The notes under the pieces are model-generated. The model was not told the DNA's origin. It saw only the letters and a list, made by a program, of their open reading frames with translations, and searched no databases. The position numbers and the translations under genes were made by a program. Shown here one piece after another: positions 12,225-27,200 of a DNA stretch of 64,000 nt. Location of the stretch: NCBI RefSeq assembly GCF_028453695.1, contig NC_135775.1:26012545-26076544 (forward strand), given 5' to 3'. Position 1 is the stretch's first letter. Each line of letters starts with the position of its first letter. This DNA is from Augochlora pura (taxonomy: Eukaryota > Arthropoda > Insecta > Hymenoptera > Halictidae).

Positions 12225-15200
12225 CGGTTTCGGCCCGCGACAGGCCCGACAGCGTCGTAAATCCCCGTTGAAAGCGACCGGCTCTCCATTAAATTGTCGG
12301 AGCTAGCCCGCGAACTATTCGAGCACGCTGCTCTCTCTCCCTCTCTCTTTCGAAGCTCTCGACTATTCGATAGAACTCGAAAAATCGGTTTTCCATTTCG
12401 CGGCACGCACTCTCCCGGCCTTTCATCGAGAAATGTGTTGCGCCGGCAGAACAAAAGCGCAGCACGGCCAGAATTAGATTTTTCGAAGCAACGGCGGAAT
12501 TTTTTTCGTCCGGCAATTCTCCGGGAAAAAGTGCACTCCGGGCCCTCTTTGTTCCGGCGAGGCGTATTAAATGTCTCTGTGAAACTTTGCGGAGTTATTT
12601 GTACACGTCCCGGACCAGGTTTCCGAATATTTGCGGACCGGTTGCATCGATGCCGCGTTACACCGAGGAACGTCACTCCGAATCGACGTCTCATTCATTA
12701 TGCAACGAAATCAACGACGTCTTTTCCAGCGAGCATCATTTGCCATCGGCAAATTAATTAATTCCTTGTATAATAATGGACTGCTCCGGCGAATGAATAA
12801 ATTAATCAATTATTCATCGACCGGTTCGGTCGAATAGTTGCCGCGGTTCCGACGGTATCGGCGGATTAAAATTCATCGGCCCTGGTCCAAACGCGTGCAA
12901 TCAAATCTGTAAAGTTCCGCGAAGACGGTCGGCAGCTTGTTTTCACGAGGAAACATTGCCAGAGCGGATCTTCGGTCTAATTGGAAAATTGGGAAGGTCT
13001 TCCCGATGCGAGAAGTTTAATCGAATTCGCGGCAGTGCTGATCGTAGTTTCACAGCAGGTTAGCAGTAGGAGCGCGGCCATGTTTCCGGCTATTAGACTG
13101 TCCGCAGAACCGGTCGGTCCATTCACCGCGTGTCATGCAGCGGCAGCAGCAGCAGCAGCGCGATGCAAAAGGTCCCCCGTGACCTTTAATCTGCGCGATT
13201 AAAGAGCCGAAGCGGCGCGCAATTAAGAGCACGCCGAGTGCTCGAGACAAAGAGAGAGCGAGCGTACAAATAAGAACGCTCGTTACCAGCGCCACCCCCG
13301 CGAACGACGACGACGTCGCCGTCGACGAGTATTTGTTCAGTCTCGATGCCGGTGAAACAAGGAGAAAAAAAAGGGACAAGCGAGGAGAGAGAGCACAGTC
13401 GTGACTACGCATCCGGGATCGCGTTTCCTCGGATTTCCTGGCACACTCGTCCGGAAAACCTTTGAGTAGGGTAGAGCTCTTACGAAAGTTCAGCGATTTT
13501 CCTTCGCTCGTGCCCTCGGCCCGGAGAGGCTCGTTTGCGCGGATTCGATTCCTCTCGACGGAGATAGAAATTCCGTCCAAGTTTTCGAACTCGGCCGCGC
13601 TTCTTCCTTCTCGCGCACGTTTTCGAAATAATTGGTCGATCGATTCGACTCGAAGCCCCCGCGTTCCGTGTACACGGATAAGAGAGATCGCGGGGTGGGG
13701 GGAATGTTATACGGAAAATGGAAAGTTCCGCGGGCGGTCGGACCCGCTCCGGGAATCAACCGGGAAATGAAAATGCGTTTAATCGAGAAAACCGGGAGAG
13801 CGGTTTCCAGCGAGCGAAACTCGCGGGTCTGGTTTCCCGGGAGCTCGAAACCTTTCCTTCCCTCTCTCTCTCTCTCTCTCTCTTTCTCTCTTTCTCTATC
13901 CGCTTCCGTTCAATATGCAAGGTGGCGGCGCGGAGTTTCGGTCGCGGCGGGAGGGAAAAACGGGGCCCGTACATTCGCTATTCACGGTAACCGACGTCGT
14001 CGTCGCTCCGCTGAAAACACCATCGATCCGGTTCTATTTTCGTTTGCCGTGCGCGCCCCTATCGACGTGTGTCGCGCGTATCGAGTGCACTCGTGTGCGC
14101 GCAAAAAAACAATAAATAAACGTGACACTTGGCGTATGAGCGCCGCGCGGGGAAGGGGAAGAGTCACTTGGACGTACGTCCGTAATCCCGAGCGCGCCGT
14201 AAAGGTGTGTCGAGATGCGAGGCTGACGTCGCGCCGGGAATTATTGGTTTCTGATCGTCGAACGGGGCGGACCGGGCATGCACACGCCGGATCGATTTCG
14301 GTACAATTAACAGGAAACCGAAAGGGTAGAAATCTGTCTTTCCGTTGTCGCCGGTTACGAGAGGGATCCGGAGCAGACGCTCGATTAGTCTTGGGGCCCC
14401 CCGAGCACGGGACGCATTCGGTTGACGAAGCACGCTTTGGCAATTTTTCTCTGCGGAACCGGTGAAGATATCTCGGTGAAACTTTGCAGGCTTATTTCTA
14501 TACCATTGAACTATGTTCTCGAATTTTTATACGCCGGTATCATTGATACCGCAGCGCCTATTCGCCCGAGAAAGCGGAGGGTAATTAACGCGCTAATAGG
14601 GGAGGTATTGACAAGTATACTTTCAGCGCGTTTCTTTATTATACCAATGTAAGTAGCTTCCTGCATTCGCACCTGGTTTTACTTCGAAATAAAAGCGTGT
14701 TTTCTAAACGGCATAGAGTCGGTGGAAACGTCCTCCACCTCCACAAACGAGTCCATTCATCCGGCGAGGCAAGCCGAGCTTGTCGCATTGTCGCAAACAT
14801 TCGGGCCAAAGTTTGCCCGCACGATGATTGAATTTAACGCACTGCACGCGGCTGCGACACGCGTGCACGCAGAGTGCAGCAGCGTGCGTAAACGTGACTC
14901 ACGCGAGAGGAAAACAGAGTGAGAGAGAGAGAAAGGACTTATGGGTTCGTAAACTCGCTCGCTCGCATTGAACCTCGCCATCCGGGCGAACGTACTCTCC
15001 GCTCGAATCGTTACTTTCTGCCCGGCGTGTTCCCCTATCCTCGACGGAGCCGCACGCCGGTTTTGCACGCACGCACACCCACGCCTCGAGCCCCCGACCA
15101 TTGTGCCCGATCCTCGCCGCAACTCTGACTCACGTACGGCCCTCGTCGCGTTCATTAAGCAACCGGCCTGTGTGTAAAGTCGTCGGCCGTTCCGCGACAG

Positions 15201-18200
15201 CTGCGCGACGCGACGATTCGTGGGGAACGAACCCCGGCTGCTGCTGCTGCTGCTGCTGTTGCCGCTTCACCCTTTATTAAGACCATTGTCTTTATTGGCC
15301 TGCACTTTTCTTCGGACACTTATTCATTAGCGCGGCGAGCTGCTTCGATCGACCGCGATCCGCTCGGATCCCCGTTCCTTTCTTCTACGCTTCGAAAGGT
15401 CAGAGGTTGCGCAAACCTCTTAACCCTCGAGCACTTTCGACGTTTAGATTTATGCTAGTAATGCTATGGGGTAGATCCTTCAACCCTTCGAAAATTCATA
15501 ACGTCAAAATAATTAATTACAAAATAATTGTCTCAGAGAAAATATATTAAGATTGATATATTAGGCTGTTTCAAAATTAATGGCGGTTTCTTTTAACTCG
15601 TCGAATGCCATGGGGGTTACTAGGCACTGATGCCATGGGGGCCACCTGTGTGACCATATGTGTCGCATAATAGAAAATTCATCGCAGAAGGAATTATCGT
15701 CAAATTTCGTTTACATTTAATAGAAATTATTGACAGCCATATTGTTTAAACTGTACACGAAAAGTTTCTCCCGTGTATGACTCGTTATTACAGTGAAAGG
15801 GGTTAATCGGCTATCGCGCGAGGCGCGTTGAACCCCGGATTTTCGAGCGGAGATTGCACAGACTGCAGTCGGCTGCGCTCAAGGGAGAGAGAGGAGGGAG
15901 GGAGGTCTCCGCAGAGACGCACGTGTGCGGGAGAGTCGCGCATGCACTCGCTCGTATGCACCTGCGAGACACATGTCGCGCACTGGTTGCCAGCCGAAGA
16001 GGCTGGGGAGGCGTCCCTCCGCGCGAGACTAAATTTCCAGGAGCATCCGTGGAACAAGTTTCCCGGTATTTTTATCTCGGGACGGGTCGCCCCTTTCTTG
16101 CGACCAACACGTCAAATTGTGCGCGAAATCCTAACCGTGGCTCGACTTTGTCAAAAAACCTAGTTAAACTCTTAAGAACTCGTGATGGGGAGATTTAATA
16201 AATTGATTTTTTAGATTTGCTTGCAGTATTTTCACAGGTAATCCTTTGAGTGATTACAGTATTTTGCTCGATAAGATTTATTCAGAATTTAATTCTAAAA
16301 CAATTACTATGCACTATTTTTAGAATTTAAATATTGAATCGAATAGCAAAAGGAACTATTAACCCCTTATATTGCATTGATCAGCACTTATTTATTCCGA
16401 ATATTTTCCTTAATAGGGCTAGACAATTTTTATTCCCCGTATTGTCTCTACTTCCGTTTCTAGACTTTGATGATGGAAAAATTAAATTTGTTTTCGATTT
16501 AGAAGAAATGAACAATATTCATATTTATTATAGTCGTACATGAAATCTTTGTCACGAGTCTCATTATTATAATGCAAAGGGTTAAGTATTGCAACTCTGA
16601 ATCTCATGTCTTTGGGCAATAAAATAGTAATTGCCTAAAAGACGCTCCAGAAAAGAGCATTGAAACTCGTAGACGATCTTCCGAATTCTCGGAGTTTCGA
16701 NNNNNNNNNNNNNNNNNNNNNNNNNNNNNNNNNNNNNNNNNNNNNNNNNNNNNNNNNNNNNNNNNNNNNNNNNNNNNNNNNNNNNNNNNNNNNNNNNNNN
16801 GATCGACGAAGAAATTTTTCTCAAAAGAAAGAAGTCCTATGCAGTTGCTGTATTTTGCAAAAAATGCATAATATACGAATTAATTACTCGACGATGTTTT
16901 AACATTTTTCAACGATGAAGTTGTTGCGATGCGGGACGAACAAATAAGGCTTCGGTGTCAAAAGCTGCCGGAGGGGCTCTTCGCGCTTGTAAAATTCGAT
17001 CTTCGGTCTGGAGCGTCGATTCCCGACACGGACTGTACCCGGTTAAATTACCATAGAGATTCGAGCACAAAGGAAGAGAATCGTCTCTCTCTCTCTCCTT
17101 TTCTCACCTCACGCCTGTGTTTTCCTATCCTCGTGATCCAAGCACGAAGGAAGCGTCTCGCGGACGACGAGATCTTCTCTTCCCCCCCGACGGGTAGAAG
17201 AAAGGCGACGGGCGCGTCTGTCGATTATTTCAGCACGCACGTACCACGCGAGAAGCGGAGCCGACAAACGGAGAAAAGGTTGGACGACGAGCTCTCCGTG
17301 TACGGAGGACAGCCGTGCGCGCGAGCTTTTCTTTTCACTCGGGGGGGGTTCAAGTTTGTTTGAAGAACCTTGGTACGCCTCCTCGGACAGCCTCTCTCCT
17401 CTCCGCTTTTCAAGCTAGCCTCTGCTCGCCTCCGGCGCGCACACGATTTCCTTCCTTTTTTTTCCGCTCGGCTGGAAACACCGCCGCGAAGGTCGATCCC
17501 TTTTTGCCAGTCAGCGGATTCGAGATGCGGCTTCGATCGACCGCTCGACGAAATTTCATCGGTCTGTTCTTTCCGCTTTACCTTTACCTTTACCTGTACG
17601 AGACGTCGCTTCATAGAACGTATCTCGTGATGAGAAAATTGCCGTCATCCATCAGAGGGGGTTGTCGCCCTCGAGGCCACCCCTATTCTTCGCGTGACCC
17701 TTATTTACCGAAATTATACGCGGTCCCGTGGGAATCAGTTTCGCGTCAGAATAAATAATTAAATAAAATAGCAGGCTGTCGAGCGGACAGCGTGCTTCTT
17801 TTCTCAGGGGAAAAATATTCGCGAAACGTTTGACGTTTCTCGGGTTTCGTGCTTCGACCGACTTTAAAAACTCCTCGCGGAAACGAGAGTCGCCAAAAGA
17901 TATCCCGATTAAAAGATCGCGACGAGGTTTTCGCGCTCAGCTTGGCGGTCGACGGATCCCACGCTTTTCCGTCGTCCGTGGCACGCGGCAGCGTGTTTTA
18001 AGCGGCTCTCAAGGCTTTCGGCGCGCATTACGCGGATTAATAATTGCGCGCGCGCGGTAAATCGCGGAGAAGCGATTCGCCGGCGTGAAAAAAATGTTTT
18101 GAAAGGAGAGAGAGAAAGAGAGGAGAGAACGTCTCTCCTCCTCGTTGACTCGCTTTAATCTGCGAGCTGTTTAGCGAGCAGCAGAGGCACCCCCTTGGCT

Positions 18201-21200
18201 CATCCTCTTTGGCCTTTCTTCCGCGGCGCAAAGCGGAACTCTATGGAGCGGAAGGCTCGAGGACATTCCCTTTTCAAAGCCCGGAGAAGCCACCGGATTG
18301 TTTCTGTATACGTAGCAAGCGGAGGCGGAGCGTGCCTGCCGGGGTTACTTCGGCTAGGGACAGAGAAAGATGTTATTCGTGCGGGTGCACGCGGACGCGC
18401 GTCCTCTCTCTCTCTCTATCTCTGGTCCTTTCACTTGTTGACTCAACGCGAGACTCTCCCTGTTTTATTATCAGTCTGACGAACAACGGGCTCGCCGATC
18501 GCGTTTTCCGTAATTACCCGCACGGAGCTGTCGCGCGACCGACTAAACGATCGGGCAGATCTCTATCGCGCCGATGATAAACTGCGAATTATCTCGCGCG
18601 TTCCTGCCACCGGACAGCGGAGAGAACGCCGCGCGAGTTTATCCGGCTTTTAATTAAGTGAAATTTATCCGCGAAGCAAGAATAAAGAAATTAGATTAGG
18701 AATTTGGGGCAAGTCACTGGGCTGCTACGATTCTTCCTTCTCTTTTCATGCACTGTTTAACGTAATTGAATAGAAATATATTTATTAAAACTCTCGCTAT
18801 AAATTTACATTAAACAGTTACGAAACGCGAATTTTTTACACCTTTTTCCTCCTTGCAAACTATAACAATTTCCAAAGTAAAATGTTATAGAAATTGAGGC
18901 GATTTCGCATCGAATTTTTTAATAGCACGCTTGCGAAAATTCGCAACCGGTTACGCGAATGAACGGTACAGTTCGTCACGGAAATTCGATCGGAAGTCTT
19001 CCGGCCGCGCGGTCCATTGTCATACTCGTGGCTCCCCGGTTGGGCGAATTTTCCTCGTCCATAGTCCGGCGTTGTTCGCCGTCTCGCCGGCTTCCACGGA
19101 ATTTCGTTGTTCAAATAACGACCTCCTACGCTTATCTTGATGCGAGGACACACCGTGTTCCCCTCGTCTACGACGGGGTACGTATTAATTTCCTGCTATT
19201 GTGCCCATGAAGCTTATGCAGAAGGATAGGACGGGACGTGAATGCGAATCGTCGTGAATAAGTGAAAGGAGAGACGGAGAGCCGTGAGTAGCATCCCGTC
19301 GTCGTCGTCGTCGTCAAAGGAATCCTGGAAATAAATAAGTGTCGCTAGCTATTCCGTTCCCGTCCCTCTGCCCTTCCCTGGTCGCCGGTTTCGTCGATGA
19401 AAGGAACTTGCGACCGAGAACGGAACAAGATACATCCTTTATCGGGCTGAATCGCTCGACGACAATCGTCGACGCAATTTGTCCACCCGTTCAAAGAAAT
19501 TCTATGTCCACGTATCGAGACTTGGAATCTGATGATTCTCTGCTACGTTTACAATCATGTTAGTAAAATTAATACAATATTAACCCTTTGAGATCATATT
19601 AATATTATATATAGCTGTCATGCTAATCGTAAGATATACGTAACACAGTAACACGCCTTAACCCCTTCCCGTGCCATTAGCCCGACGAAACTCGGGCCCG
19701 AGCGGTCCGCATCAACGCGCGCTAAACAGACCGGACTGATGTTTGTAAACAGTCGCAATACGATCCGAAACGTAGATGTCCAAGTATGTGTTCGCGACTC
19801 AACTCGCGATGTTTATGTTTGGCCCAAGTAACTGTTCGCGAGTCTGACTCGCTAAAGTACGGGGAGGGGTTAATATTATCTAAAACCATAAGAAATACAT
19901 AAATGGCCTTATTGGCTGAGAATAGACGTACGCAAAAGGTTAATAGCTGCGGATGGGAATCCTAAGTCCTCCCGTCTCAAATTACAGTCCGACGTTTCTA
20001 ATGCGACGATAGCGATCGCAGGAGAAATACGAAACTAATATTAACGACTGCAGGAAATAGCCTGTTGGTTATAGCGTCGGTTATGGGAAACGGTTCGAGG
20101 AATTCGCGGAATCCGTGACTCGCAGTCGTAGTAGCGCACGACGTTTCGTAGCGGGCGCGCGCGCGCGGGGGGAAACGCATCAAGGCGAGAAGCAGCGATC
20201 TCAGACAGCAATTAGGAGACCGAGGTGGCGGTGTGTGTTGCAGTTGTTCGTCAAGGGCATCGTGCCAACCAAGCACACCTCGCTTCTTCTTATTCCCCGG
20301 TTACTGCACCTGCAGTTGTTAAAACGGTGTTATCGTTGCCATTGCACCGCGATTGCACGCGAGAAAGCCCAGCGACGCATAACCGCCGCGAAACTGCAAT
20401 TTTCTTGACGGACAATGGGGGCCGACTTTTTCGCGAGATACTGCAGAGACAACATACCGAGCTTCCGTGTTCCAGAGATACGGGCAGAGTTATGGGGGAG
20501 AGGGAACGGTTATCTCTCTGTTCCTCTCTCGTTATCGAAATCAAACATTTGCGAGAGTTAGCAAATAAATTTTGCAGGAACGAAAGCCTATTTACGGAGC
20601 GTATAGATAAATCGCTGGAACTGTAGAGGTTTCGTAATAATTGGTTTGATATTGTATGAATCATGGTGGACGGTGACAATTTTTTTTAGAGAATATTCGT
20701 TTCGATGCGAAATGTTTAGAGCGCGGCGCAATGTTGCAAAATGTATCCGAGCGCGAAAGAATGTCAGCCACGTGCAGGTAACCGGCGCAGGTGCAGCGTT
20801 ATGCCAACGTCAGCGAAACAGACGCGCTAACGCGGCTGACATACATATTTATAACGCGTTCGATTTAATTGCTAAGAACTGACCCGGCGCAACTTTTCAC
20901 ACCTCTCTCGACCGAGATTGCTCCGGTTTTCCGTGCCGCGCGCGCTCCGCCAATCTTCGCTGCGGATTAATCAGTCATTTTTCGGCCTGCGATCCGCTTC
21001 GCGGACATCCAACCATTCTTCTTTTCACTTTTCTTTGACACGAATCCACCGGCCGTGTGTGATTCTCGCCTGCCAGAACGAGAGTGATCTCGTGGAGCGC
21101 GATTACAGAATATCTGAATGTCTGATGCGCTTTCCAATCTCTAAAGCTCTCGCTGGATTTTTCAAGCTTTGCGACTTCTCGCTGCTGGAGAATTTCGATG

Positions 21201-24200
21201 GTTGGCGGATCCGTGGATATCAAGCTTCGGAGGGTGGGAAAATTTGAGAACAAACTCGCGAGTGAAAACTTGGAATCGTTGCGTTAACTTTTAAAAATCG
21301 AGGCTCCGAAGTTCGGAGCTTTAGAGATTTGAAAAATCGAAGTTCGAGGATTCGGTGGTCGTAATTTTTAATCTTTGTGAGATTTAATTTTATGGAAGTC
21401 TGAACTTTGAGAATTTTTATCTTGCAACAGTATGATCTTTGGGATTATTAATTTTATTATGTTCTAATCTCTGAGAATTCAAATCTTTGACAATCTTAAT
21501 CTTATAAAATTCTAATCCCTGAGAATTTTAGTCTTTTGTAATTCTAATCTTATGAAATTCTAATCTTTAGAATTTTTAATCTTTAAAAATTGTAATCCTT
21601 AAAAATTTACCTTTCAAAAAATTTAAATCTCGAAAAATTCGAATAGTCAACAATATGATTGTTCGAACACCTGCGAATCGTCACGCGTTGTTAGTCAAAG
21701 GGGTTCGAAGGTCCGGCAAGACCGGTTGCCAAATTCAGATAGTCTCGTAGGAATTGCGTGGCGCGTTCGACGACTAAGGAGAGCGGCGATCGAGTGCAGC
21801 CCGCGTCGCATTCCACGACGCATTACACCGTGCATTCATTGATCGCGTTTTGCCGGTCGGCAATCGCGGCTCTATTGTTTACATTGTTCGATCGAATTGC
21901 CGTTGGAACGTCAAACGAGATTGTTCTCCCTATCGCGGGGGGGTTTATGAAACGTTATCGAGCACCGATAAATCGTGCATTAAATCGACGAGTCACGGGG
22001 TGCACGGCGGTCGATAACTGCGCTGAATTAACTTTGCTCTAATTGAAATTGGCGAACGTAGGAGAAGCGGCGAAAAAGAGAAGAACTCGAGAGAGCTCGC
22101 GATTTTTTTTTCCCGTTTTATCCGCTGTCTGGCACGTTGCGTCTGGGCTATTAGAAAAATCGATGGCCTCGTTTGCAAGATAAATTAGAGCCCGCTGTTC
22201 CGCGCTCACCATAATCGGGATTATCAAAAGAATGCTCCACCGAAATTCACTTATAAACGCGGACGAATTCACAGCTGAATAAAATTGCTAAAACACTTCG
22301 TTTTACTTTTCTTCGATCGCACTCCCATTGCTCCTCGATTGATCTTCGATTAATCGTTGATTGAAAGATCGCTCCCCGAAATGAACCTACAAACCGACAT
22401 AGAATTGCCGCTGAATAGAATAATTACAGCCTGATATCGACCTTTGACCCTTTTGCGCTTTAACGGGACCATAAGTCACGGTCTAGCGGTTCCATCGCCG
22501 AATACGGATCGATATCTCGCTCGAAAAATAGCGTCTGAAAGGTCTGGCGTCACGCAATATCAAACTTTCGGCGAAGAATCGGCTGTTGTCGATCGCGTCG
22601 ACGTCGGTCGACTCCGAAGGGCGACCGGCTGTCTGATCATCGTTCTTCGAGTTATCGAAGCGTTCGAGGATCATAAATCGCAGTTGTCCCGAAAACGGCG
22701 GCTAGAGTGTCGGCGGTTTTACGAGAGGCGTGAAAGGGGTGGATAGCTGGGCAAAGTGTCCACCCCGTGGCTCCCGTCGTTGTCCATGGTTTCACGAGCT
22801 CGTCCGGTGTCCGTCGACGGAACCCGATCCCTCGCATAAAAATGCCACGCACACGATCCCGTAAAAACTAGAACCTGCGCGCTCTCCACAGAGAAACCGG
22901 ATTCACGGCGACGCACCCCGTATATGGTTCACTCGCAATTATAATCGAGCATCGAGACACCACCAGGAGAGACAGGGACCAATAGAGTATGACAGAGAGA
23001 GAGAGAGAGCTTCTTGTCTCTCCTCGTTTTTCTCCCTTTGTTCGATTCTCCTCGCTCGAGACACCGATCCTCCCGTCCTGCTCGAAGAAACTATTAGGCT
23101 AGACGGGTTCTTGGGACATCGATATAATATAATAGCGATCGGTGTTGCGTCAATCGGCGAGTCTCGAGATCGGACACGTAACTTTGCAGTTGACTGATTT
23201 TCATCCCGGGGGCGATTCTTAACTCTTTGCCATACTTTGACGAGTCGCGACGAAAATTTCTAGGAATAATCTGCATAATTCGAATGCTATTCCATTGCTT
23301 TAATTACAATGAAATTCTAATCTCTTGTCATCAGTCTTTAAACATTGAAGCGACTGTAGAAAATATTATTATACAATCGAAAATTTTCCAAACGTAGAAA
23401 CTTGATTTAATGTGACCAATTTAATTTCGGTATATTTCTCGGGTATTTTTCCCAGATTATTCGCGGTGAATGTTCCAGCGGTCTGTAAAGGAGAGATCGA
23501 TCCTCTTCCCCTCGGATTCACGGTCGTCGAAGCACGCGGATTTTTTTCCAATTCCCCTTATCTCGCGCGAGACGCATTGGAAAACTCGTTGAGAAGAGGC
23601 TCGAACGAATCCCTCGGCGCTCTCGCAGCCGGCAGGAATTCCAGCTGAAATTTTCCGCGATTTAATTCCTCGGCTTTTATCCGTTCCCCGGTGTGCGCGC
23701 TCGCGACACGATTCCGCTTCCGACGGGGTCCTCGATGCCTCGAACTCCGCGACGAAAGCAAACTTTAACTAATCAGTTATAACCGGAATTATTCTCGATC
23801 CAATGAAACGCGTGTACTTGCGTCGCGCGTCCATGAAATTCGTCTGCTCCGAGGAGCTAATTTTATTAGATCGCAAATATTGATTTGACTTTCTTAAAAG
23901 ACTGCTTTCTTCGCGCGACTCGCAGGTATCCGAGGACTAATCGACGAGCAAACAAAAGTGTCGACAGTGCCGCGAAATTTTTCTCGCAGTCTGCGCCAAC
24001 TAAAATCTACAAAATTATTTTGCGAACGGCAGCGGCACTCGCGAGAAACTTTCTACAGTGGACAAACAAGGTTCTCCATTCCCGTGGCTGTGGAGCCAAG
24101 AAGAACCGTTGAAGTCGAGTCAATAAAGCTCTTCAAAAGCCGAAGGAAAATAAGTCGTCGCAGTGAAACTAGCAGTAGACTCTATCGTCTCGAGCGAAGG

Positions 24201-27200
24201 AGTGCCTCGGCAGTGACTCGTGAAACGTAATTAAAGGATCGCTACGGAGATCCTTGCCACTTTGTTCCCGTCCGGGGAGCAAGAAGAAGGCCTTTTTTAT
24301 CGGAAAGCTCGCCGAGGTTGTTCCGAAAGTCGCCGAGAATTACGACGGTGGACGACTCCTCGGTTCTAGACGAGGAAACGAGAAGAGAAGGGTCGTCGTT
24401 CCCGTTCGTCGACGAGAGTCCATCAACCTCTGTCCGTCACGGCGACGGCTTCTAAAACGCGATATTTTTTCTTGAGCGCGGGCCAACTCCCGAATAAGCC
24501 GCGCGCTCGCGCGCGAGGCTCGATTAACGCTGCGCCAGCAATTAAACCGACCGACATTCCCCGATTCAAGAGGAGGAGGAGGGCACGAGGTTCCGAGACC
24601 GTCGATAATAAACGCCACTGTGCGCGCGATTCATCCAAAATTTCGCGGAAGTATTCGCGTGTTCCGCGAATAAACCGGATTTCTGCAAAGCCACGCTAAC
24701 TCGCTCGTCCACGAATCCCGCGTCGGCTGCGTCGCGGAAATCAACGAATATACCCTCGCCTACAAACGCATCAGGGCACTCGCGGAAAATGAAAAAAAAA
24801 CTTATTTAACCTATAGCAAATTATCATAATTTCTCCGATTTATTTCAAAGAATATTTATATATTTATATATATATATATTTTGCATTGTTGTGAAAATAG
24901 GGCAAACATTTGGCCGAATTCCCAGTCCAGATATTTCACCAAAGAATTTCTCTCGCGGAAATTTCGTCTGTCGTCGACGTTAGGCGGGATCAATGGCGTT
25001 CGATAAATTTGTCGATTAAATTTTTTAATCCAACCCCGGCATCGGCCGAATTGAATCGCGTTCGGATCGAATTCGTCGGGGAACAGAGAGCCGGCCGATG
25101 AGTTTTACGCGCACAATGCGTAGATCGGGCCCGGTGAATAGGAGATGAAACACCGGCGGGGCGCGCGGTTTTCCCTGTTTTGATTAAAGCGAACGCGGGA
25201 TAAATAATAATTTCCCGTGTGTTTTCCGGAGACTGAAGATTATTCGCGGTCTCGTCGCATTCCCGTGCATAGGCAAAAGCCCGACGGTAATGACGCCTCT
25301 ACGCGAACGAGACGCGCGTCGCCGTTGCAGTTCTATTCCCCGCGATTACAGCGCGAAATTAACTTTCCACTCGGGACATTGGTCGTTAAAGTAATTAGGG
25401 ACGCGGGAGAGACATTGTAACAGTTTGCGCGCAATGCGTAAATATAGTGATCCATCGGCCGGAGGGGAGGAGCAGGGATATGCGGCGTGCACTTTTTTTT
25501 CGATCGATGCACTTGCACCCTCGTCGAACAATTCCGATCGAACGAAAATTACAGCGATTTTCATGGAGAAAATAGAAAATTATATAGCCAATAGTCGAAG
25601 AAATATTTCAGGTTTTCGTGTTTTCGCCTGCACCCGTGCAATTGCATAAACTGTGCACTTTTTATATCGATGCCTTGCACCTTTGTCAAACATTCTGAAA
25701 CGAACGAGAATCACGGCCATTGTCGCGGTAAATATAGAAAATTATCCGGCCAATAATCGAAGAAATATTTCAGTCGTTGCACCGTTTGTACAGCTGAAAA
25801 TAGAAGAAAAATTTCGTTGGTTTTTCGTGTTTTCGCCCCGGGTCCGCGGAATTGCATAAAGTCTGCAGTTTATCGATCGCGCGCGCCGCCCGAATTGTTC
25901 CGCGACGAGTCGTAAAAACGAAGGCCTGCGTTTTATCACCGATTCGATGCTTATTTGAACGGCGAAGTTTTCGCCGACAAGAATTTTTCCTGCCCCGACG
26001 ATTAGATTTCAGCGCGGTTTTATCATCCTCGAATAACTTTCCGGCGCGGTTCGACGCGTCCCGCGTTATCTCCGCGAATCGCGATACGAAATTGCATCCG
26101 CGGATGCTGGCCGCCGATGCATCGGTGTATACGTCGCTGTCCAGTTCGCCTTCTTTCCGAGCCTCGAAGTAATTATTTTCCCGTCGACTTTCCAGCTTCC
26201 TGCGACGAAAATTCCCTCGATGATTTTCCGCTTTCCACGTTCCGAATATCTCGGATTTTCCGTTTTTCCTCGTTCAGTGGTATCTCGGGTTCTCCGCGAT
26301 CTCTGATCTTCAAGCAAGATCTCTCCGTCCCTTATCCTAGAAATTTTTATCCCGTCGTTCTCGGCGCGAGATTGCCTCGCTCTTCAGAAATCCGCATTGT
26401 TAAAGAACGCTTTGACCGCGTAATTAACGTTAAGGTTAAAAAAAGAAGGTATTTTAATGCAAAGTCCCTTTTCGTTTCACTTCCTTCGAGCTCTTTTAAT
26501 AGAAGCTGTAACACCTTTTCATAGGCCACATTTACAAGGTTTATTCGCGCTTGTTTGAGTAGCGTTTAAAAACTGTTTGGCAGAAAAGAGAAATTGAAAT
26601 TAGCGTTATCAAAACAAGGTTGAATTTCAAAAAGATAACGCGATTATAATCAGCGAGATAGCGGCTGTATATCCTTTATCTTAAAAAATCATACGAGATA
26701 GACGTATTTACGACTGTAAAAATGTATAGATAAATATAAAAAAAAATTGTAATCAATCTCTCAAATAAAACAGAGTTCCGACGCATCGGAGACACTCTGC
26801 AAGAATTGCAAGAAACACCGGGGAGGCCAATAGGAAATCAAAGAAATGAACTGTCCCGGCCATCGTTAGTCTTCTCCGTGTCACAAAAGGCCAATTAATT
26901 GACCTGGCTGGGATCCTCCGTTGTTTAATAAATTGTTGAATTAAAGCGATCGGCTCTCTGAATGGGGACAATCGGGCACGGGATGTGGAACTGCGTGGTT
27001 TTTATTAGGATTGTGGGCCGACGGGACGGACGCGCGGCCGTCGAGAGCGGGTTCTCGAGATTCGCCGGGGCTGTGTTGCTGGCAGTGTCGACGAGGTGAA
27101 ACGAGGACGAAACAGGGATTAATCGGGAGCCGTTCGACTCCTTTCGATTTCAATATTTATGACGTCCTGAGTGGCCGGTTCCATTGTCGTGGAAGCGACG

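Noticed and set aside
13632..14465. 277-codon open frame on the plus strand in intron 1
   Set aside because: It includes a CT microsatellite translated as Ser/Leu repeats, has no recognisable motif and lacks splice context.
15419..15807. TTAACCCTCGAGCAC ... GTGAAAGGGGTTAA as a MITE
   Set aside because: Beyond TTAACCC the two ends do not match as inverted repeats, so I did not list it as an element.
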